Source: Pezicula radicicola (lineage: Eukaryota > Ascomycota > Leotiomycetes > Helotiales > Dermateaceae). Taken from it: DNA of 64,000 nucleotides. The notes under the pieces are model-generated. The model was not told the origin of the DNA. It was given only the letters and a program-made list of their open reading frames with translations, and did no database searches. Below are positions 57,330 through 64,000 of this stretch, piece by piece. Location: NCBI GenBank assembly GCA_003008705.1, contig PDUO01000016.1, forward strand, positions 683,975-747,974. Direction: 5' to 3'. Position 1 is the stretch's first letter. Each line of letters begins with the position of its first letter. A program made the position numbers and the translations under genes.

Positions 57330-58499
57330 TAAGCAGTTAGCGACGTCGCATAAGTTTCTCAGTTTGAATCACTTAATCCATAAATTTAATACTCTAATCT
57401 TTCTTCACCATTAAACATACTTCTTACACTTCTAGAATCATCGCCTTCCGCTTTCCGCCTTCCAATTCATGCCCAAAAAAGTAAGTGAGCTGAGCCAAAA
57501 TTACCTGTTCCATTCCAGTCTATGTTTGAGGCTCTTTCGGGTTCTCAAACGCATTAGCTCCCCGCATTGAAAGTTAAGCTTGTTCTAGAAGGACATCCGA
57601 AGGTCGCAGTCTTGAAACATCAAGTCACATTTCCGCGGTACCGTAAAACTTGAGCCTCCGAACATTCAACAAAACATACAATGCTTGATAAACTCTTGAC
57701 AAACTCTTGACAAGATTTGTTGTTCCTCCGTCCTGTACATAGGTTGACAGTATAAAAAAATAAGCGAGGTATACCCAGGCGCGTTTATTTTACCCAGCAT
57801 TTGCCTCCGAGAATCCTTTTGACGTAAGGTAAAGAGACATAAAAAGGAAACGACACTTGTAGTTTCGGAAAACAAAAGGCGAAAAGGAAATTTTTTTTAG
57901 AGTGATGAATGCATGGGGAAGGATAACGAGTATTGCGTCGTCCTAAAGTGGATTTTCACAAGGTTATTATTTTAACAGCAATGCAACAAGGGGGGGTGGC
58001 CATTTTGTATTTTAATAACCCCGAATCCCGGTTCCTAGTTTAACAATTGCGCGGCTTGTGCTTGGACGTTTACATAACCCCAGAAATCCTTTTGCGAGGG
58101 CTTCCTTGTATGAAAATATACTCGTACACGGTACCTACTTGAGCCTTGTGCTTGTCGATCTAGAAACAAAAAGGGGGCCGGATCTGAGAATTCACAAAAA
58201 TTACTTTTATCATCTAGATGATTTAGAGTTTCGATCAAGTTGGATGACCGGACCGTGAAACTGCTCAGTTCTGGTTTAGCAAATTCTCTGGCGTTGCGCC
58301 CTCGGCTTTCGAACTTTTTGCCCCAATCGTAGTTTTCCGAGTTTGAAAAAGGGGCAATCATTGGCAAGGAATCTGCTTAATTCTATACCGTACCTCAAAC
58401 TTTGGATAGTAGTTAGTGATGCGTGTGCTTGTTTGCTGACGCAACTCGCTTTCCCCGATCAAGAGATCGCGATGGCGAACTATAGAATGCCTTAACAAC

Positions 58500-59250
58500 T
58501 TGTTTTGTTAAGCGGATATCTGTGATTTATCGCAGCAACAATGCCAGTTCGTCTAAATTTTAACAGGGATACAGGCGGTTCTTTTGCTGTGGTCTTTAGG
58601 AAAGTTAAAGTATTGCTTAGGTTGCTTTGGGCAATCTTTCAATGATGAGCTGATTAATTAAACATTCTAGCAACAATAGGTTCTATCAAAGTTTTGGTCT
58701 GGAGAGGTCATAGTTATAGTATAGTTAAAAAGGCCGCTATCATTACTAGTAAAAAAAAGGAAAAAATTGAGTAGAAAGTGTATATTTCTCTTCTATTCTA
58801 CCCAATTGCTTCTAACTAAAACCTGCTACTACTGCACAAACAAGTTTAACTGTACTTGATTGAAAAATATATTTTAGGTTTTAGATCTACTTGGCCAACG
58901 AGGACTTATTAACAACTTCCACAGAAGTACAATTATTTGTATCGAGGCTTTGCTATATTTATAAATTTAGGAGGAAAAGATTACAGTAGGCTAAAGCAGA
59001 AAATAATACATACTGAAGTCTATTATACTAGTATAAGTATTCTTTCGCTTTGTCTCAACCTCCTCTTTATCCACCTCTAGACCTTGTGTGTAAATATTCT
59101 ACTAATAGTAGGAGATAACTGTTCTAGGCAAAACTATTAAGCAAGATTCAAAAATTGATATATATTATTTCCCGTTCCCCTGTACATATCATGAAGCCCC
59201 ATTACCAATATAAAACTGTAACAAGGTTCATAACATCAACTTTTTCGGAA
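58500..59250. mobile_element. AT-rich stretch, possibly a RIP-decayed transposon remnant
   Basis: The stretch is strikingly rich in TA dinucleotides and stop codons on both strands compared with its neighbours. A short frame near 59060-59100 (LYPPLDLV) faintly recalls the C-terminal LQPLDVG region of pogo/Fot1 transposases. No terminal repeats or target duplications were identified, so this is tentative. Confidence 0.22.
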
Positions 59251-62200
59251 CTAGCAATATGTTTTGCTCACCTGGAGTAATTATGATGGGCGATAGGGAA
59301 GCAGTGACTATCTCCTCCTTCCACGTATACATGAATATCAAACTAGAGAAACCAATCAGAGCTCAATCAAAAGCGCCTAGAAAAATTACAGCTGAGAAAC
59401 CGCAACAGAAACCCCGCCGCCGCGCCCTGAAGCGGCAAAAAAAAAAAAAATAGAAACAGAAATCATATCCGACACCCGAACTATAGGCCAAACCACCGCC
59501 CAACAACTACTCCAAAAGCAATAAACGGATAACCCATCCGTACTCACTCAGTCCCTCCAGTTCATCCCGTTTCTCTTTGGCCCCTCCATCCGCAACCGGA
59601 ATGAGACTCAAATCATGCCAGTATGTGGCATCCCGTGATCCCAATCATCTCAATTTCAAACACCACCAGTACTACCTTCCAACCCACGGGTGCACAGGCC
59701 AACAGTTCATCTCCTCTCCCGCCTGTCTTAGCACATCGTTTCATACATAACCTTGGGCTGTTCCGTCTTCCCGGAGGGCCTTCGCCTTCTTGCAACTCAA
59801 AAGGCAGACGTCAGAGCTGAGAATCGAATCCGTGGGCGATTGGAGGAGCTGTCTTGTTTGACTGGCCACGGTATAGTAAAACTAGATCCAGGAATTGGAA
59901 CCGAGATGGAAGGCTGCATGAGAACAGCTGGATGGAAAACTCTGCTGGGACCAGTGTGATCCGATGCCTCGGAAGCGATGGCGAGTTTGAACTGAGGAGG
60001 TAGGATCGAGACTGGAAATGATGAAAATGTACTACAGAAAGGATTGGAAAACCAATTTGTCAAACATAAAAGTGTGCTCTCGTTGCACAGATCTTTGGCT
60101 GGCGATTTCCCAAGCCGAGGGTGCTTCAGCAGGAGAATCTTGCATTGGAAAATGCAAGATCTGTTGCTTTTGTAACATAGAAAAGGAGATATTATTGAAA
60201 ATTGTGATCAATTATCGGAGCGTGCCGAGCCCCTGATTTTGTTGTGCAGAATCGGATTCCTGTCGTGCTACGTTGGCATGCATGCAGGCAGCCTTGCTGC
60301 TGAGTAAAAGCATTTGGAAACTCCCCTGTCCTTGCAAGTGACTGGCGAGTATTTTGGAAAGGAAGATTAGAAAAGAAATATATTTGATAACAAAGATAAT
60401 CTTGATTCCGTCCTTGCTCTCGTAGAATGCGTTATACAATGGCAAAGAAGCTCGACGCTGTTGTTGACGCCTTAATTTGTTACAAACATACATAATAAAA
60501 GCAAAAACACCTCCACCTCCACCTCCACTTCCACCAGTACTTGTACTCTCGACTTGGCAGATGCCATTGTGTACAGATTCAATAATGCTCGGCTCCGAGC
60601 TCCGAGTTGAAGGGCGTCAGAGACCGTAAGTTCGTAACTGGGCCATTGCATTATGAACTTGTGACATGGCGATCAAGTGATACCATAGTATGTTGTGTAC
60701 GTTCTAGAAGGCCATACAGCATGAAATGTAAAGCGCGCAATACAGGCGTGAAAGGGAGATATTCTCCCGCGGCTTTTCATGTGCAAGAAGCTTCAAGCCC
60801 GAGCTCATCAATGACAATTCCACTAAAGCAGCTAAGCTTATAGTAGGCGTTGTGTGTGACTTTCATAGCACAGCGCAAATATTAAATAATAGATAATAAG
60901 CAAATATTGAAAGCGCCAGTACGAGAGGAGAGAATGGTTCGCAGATCGAAGTCATTGTGAAAGACAGTGCGGAGTAAAGGAAAAAAAAAAAAGAAACTTG
61001 GTGGCAGATGCAACTCAACCGTCATTTGTCAAGCTTGTTTGGTGCCTGCATTGATCTTCCTGATCTGCATTTCGTGGCGTCTTGGAATCTTGGAACCCTG
61101 CCCTTGCCAAATGCATTCTGGGATTGGGGTAAGACGACACACAGCAATAATAAATAATATGCTCCTGTACCATCAGCATAAGTAAGAAATTAAGAAACGC
61201 GAAAGAACATACGAAAATGGGTGTTTCAATGGGTCATGTCATTCGTACGCTGCTCGGGTACAAGGTGAGGTGGCTACAGTACTGTACAATGCTTGATTTG
61301 TTCGCACCCACCCCTCCTCCATGGCCGACTTTCAGCTCCAGCATGCCAGAGGCCCAGAGTCTTACGCCTCACTTTTTATGCTATTCATAGCGGTTGCAGC
61401 GCATCTGATCGAAAGTGGGCTCTTGTGAGGGTTGCAGGAATTCGCGGGTAGGCTGGCTCGGCTGGTGTCCTTCGTCAGAGTAGCATCATTATTCGCTGGT
61501 CTCTGAGCCACAGAGAAGAGGTAGCGTAGGTAGGGTAGTTTCTTACGCAGACCTAAAGTGCGATAGCCGTGCCTCGTGACACGCCAAAGAATGCAAGATA
61601 CATGGAATCCGGAATAATGCGAAATGCACGATGTTGGTTGCAACCTTTTCGGCTCCTCCCATCATCCATCACGGCGAAAGATGGGATGGCACTCGCGGGC
61701 GCTAAGGTAGAGTAGTCGAGATGTGATGCGATTTGAAGTACGACAACATCATCATCACGATCGATATCTAAACTAATCTAAACTACTGTATCTTAACTTT
61801 TATTCCCGGCCAGACCTTGTGCCGGTACTTTTGCACTTTTTGGCTACATTTAATTTCTTTTGCTTTTCGGGCGACTGACCGACATAATGACCCTGCCATT
61901 GTGGCTTCGTCTAGCAAGTAAGATTGACAGCAGTGGAGCTTGAGTCTTTGACAGGCTGACTGACACACCCGCTGCTCCCTGTAGTCGATCCCCCCCCTCT
62001 AAACCGCTTTGGTCATCCGTATCTTTGTGCGACGGCCAAACCCAACCACGAGCATCAGAAGAGGCGTCACATATACATATACTCGAGCTTTGGTGGAAGA
62101 TCCCTCGTCCTTTCGGGTGTCGTTGGCGTCGCCATCAGCGCTGAGCGCAAGTCAAATAGTGCATGCATGCATATCGTTGGAGATACTTCGTAAAGCGTTG

Positions 62201-62433
62201 AGGCTGCTTAGGCTTCAAACAGGAGTTCTTCGGCCTCTGTGCGTACATAGAGTTAGATGCGCCGGTTTATTGCGCAAGATGCATCAAGAGTGGGCGCGGG
62301 ACAGCCATGGCAGGAGGAATACTGTATCGAAGACTCGATTTGGATCTCGATAGAGTGCGTTGCGCAGTATCGTGTTTCCATGAGTATTCTCGTCCATCGC
62401 ATCACGTCAGGATATAGGATATACCGGTAGAGT

Positions 62434-62454
62434 GATGATGATGATGATGATGAT
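62434..62454. repeat. (gat)7 microsatellite
   Basis: Seven perfect gat triplets in the gene-free right end. Confidence 0.95.
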
Positions 62455-62701
62455 GCTATGATTCCACCACCCGAAGACCAATGGAAAATAATTAATGGAC
62501 ACAACCACAACATCCGTCGTCGCAGTTCCAGCCCGTCTAATTGCCGACTGCACATCTCAAGCCGTCCCACTCAACCCGAAGAGTTGACTGGATGCTGGGG
62601 CCGTAGTGGCTTGGTCTATCGTCGGCCACATGTGGGGAAGAAATGATGAAAGACTAAAACGGATTGATGGAAGGGATGGAAGGGTGGAAGAAAAGCAAAA
62701 A

Positions 62702-62717
62702 GAAAGAAAGAAAGAAA
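62702..62717. repeat. (gaaa)4 microsatellite
   Basis: Four perfect gaaa units in the gene-free right end. Confidence 0.9.
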
Positions 62718-64000
62718 GAATTGTTCGGGATTGGTACAGAACCGGTGTGTAGTGCTTCGTAAGACCGTGAATAAAGCCGCGATGGGATGGTTTGCGTCGA
62801 AGTTTGCAGCAAAAGGCGAGTGTCGGCCATACCGTTGTTGATATTAACAGCGCTGTTAAGCGATAAGGTATAATAGCTAATTACGATCGATGCGAATGAT
62901 GCGGTACAAGAGGATCATAAAGCAAGCGTCGTATGTAGTCGTAGCGTAGAATCGTAGATGTGTGGCTCAGGAAGGAGATGGGCTGGCCTTTACAGGGCAG
63001 GGGTCCCTAATTATAGTGTGTGGCGATCGTCCTAAAAGGAGACCCTTGTGTGAGCAGCCCTGTCGTCGACTTTCTCTGTTTGGCCAAAGACCCTGGGCCA
63101 TCGTAACATTCCCCGTAACTGAATCGGCAGCAGCAATAATGCAAAAATGCAAAATGCAAAATGCGAAAACAACACAGTATCTGCTGTATCATACTCGAGT
63201 ACGGTCACTACTATACCGCAATAGACCCTCCAGGCGCGTCCTTACCTCGAGACCGCCATCTTCATTCTCAACTCTGCCGCCTTCAAACGCCTAATTCCTC
63301 ATTCTCGATTCCTAATTCCTACTTCCTACTTCCCTCCCCCACACGACACTAGTGCTTCCAGCTAACTAATCCACTAAGCTACCTACTGGACTGCCGAGAG
63401 AGATCAAATTGCCAATCCCGCGCTTCCCATTCCCATTCCTCATAGCCCCTCACCGACCTCCTGCATTTCTCTCTGCTCCGAAGTCTCCAAGATTACACGC
63501 CTAGGCGCGCCAAAAGACTCCCCTACTGTACTTCTCTCGCGCTCTTTCGTTGTGTGTCCCGCCCGAGTCTCCTATCGGCTTCTCATCAAGGCATAGCTTC
63601 GGTCATCCCATCCCAATATTCTACCCAATCCAATAACAAATCCTCTTGTGCAAGCTGTCCCCTAGGAATCACGGCGCCGTCCCAAATGTTGATTCGCCTC
63701 TTTTGTCAATCTTCCAGAATGCGCCCTGACCGCCCTATGCTCACCCTAATGCTTCTTCCTTCCCTCTCACAACAAACTTCTTTGCTTCCATCTCGTCTGA
63801 ACTTTAATAACTAAAGTTCATGATCATTTAGTCCAGAATACTGGAGTGTTTTTTGTTAGTCAGTCGCACGCTTTTCCACTATTGCAACAAACAGCAGACA
63901 CGTACCCTCTCGTCCGCATCCTTCTCGCAAAATAGCAACTTAAGAGTACGTTGCCTTCCACGAGTGGTCTTCCAGCTTACGACTACCTACATACTCGATC

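Larger units (their letters stand above)
57330..64000. other. 6.7 kb region without a recognisable gene
   Basis: I find no gene, tRNA or rRNA here. Frames are short and lack family motifs. The content includes an AT-rich stretch at about 58500-59250, a poly-A tract at 59439-59451, a cacctc-type repeat near 60508-60530, (gat)7 at 62434-62454, (gaaa)4 at 62702-62717 and repeated atgcaaa at 63139-63163. The last 700 bases are C/T-rich with scattered short frames, compatible with the leader of a gene beginning beyond the window. Confidence 0.5.

Noticed and set aside
59259..59453. A 64-codon frame ending in a Lys-rich tail
   Set aside because: The tail is a poly-A tract and the frame resembles no known family.

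Overview
This window is nuclear DNA from a filamentous ascomycete (Pezizomycotina; Leotiomycetes is my best guess, from overall resemblance only). The genes carry short GT-AG introns, mostly 48-70 bp, with CTAAC-like branch sites. The gene set is typical of moulds: an Msb2 mucin sensor, a division-I chitin synthase, a Zn2Cys6 regulator, an RTA1 protein and a 2EXR protein. There is one ambiguous base (N at 45707), inside a tandem repeat. Exon joins were worked out by hand from splice signals and protein continuity, without transcripts.

Left part, 1-40.4 kb, mostly housekeeping: the C-terminal half of cytoplasmic dynein heavy chain (+, cut by the window edge), a beta-adaptin (-), EMC4 (+), a chitin synthase with a long N-terminal extension (+), the Msb2-like signalling mucin (-), a 4.5 kb gene-free stretch, FKBP12 (+), the ubiquitin-activating enzyme UBA1 (+), a glutathionyl-hydroquinone reductase-like GST (+), a 2EXR protein (-), the wybutosine enzyme TYW1 (+), a FAR1-type DNA-binding protein (-) and a DAL5-family transporter (+). 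FKBP12 and the GST each have two in-frame ATGs 27 codons apart. The longer form of each starts with a mitochondrial-presequence-like stretch.

Middle part, 40.8-54.1 kb, looks like an accessory metabolic cluster with no polyketide, peptide or terpene backbone enzyme: a PhyH-family dioxygenase (-) divergent from a class-III PLP aminotransferase/aminomutase (+), an RTA1-family membrane protein (-) divergent from a Zn2Cys6 regulator (+), a CocE/X-Pro-type serine hydrolase (+) and an MFS exporter (+). The first pair shares a 426 bp promoter holding a TACCG-N8-CGGTA inverted repeat between two TATA-like boxes. A 24-copy 8-bp minisatellite sits in the second divergent promoter. CGG-N4-CCG palindromes occur upstream of the hydrolase and the exporter. 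This orphan cluster is my best candidate for an undescribed system. Its chemistry cannot be read from the sequence.

Right part, 54.1-64 kb: a decayed secreted gene (BTRD1-like repeats plus a beta-lactamase-like domain, resembling fungal polyglycine hydrolases) carries several nonsense codons of the C-to-T type, frameshifts and a lost SxxK serine, while its three introns keep intact splice sites. It is followed by 6.7 kb without a recognisable gene, including an AT-rich, possibly RIP-affected stretch near 58.5-59.25 kb and several microsatellites.
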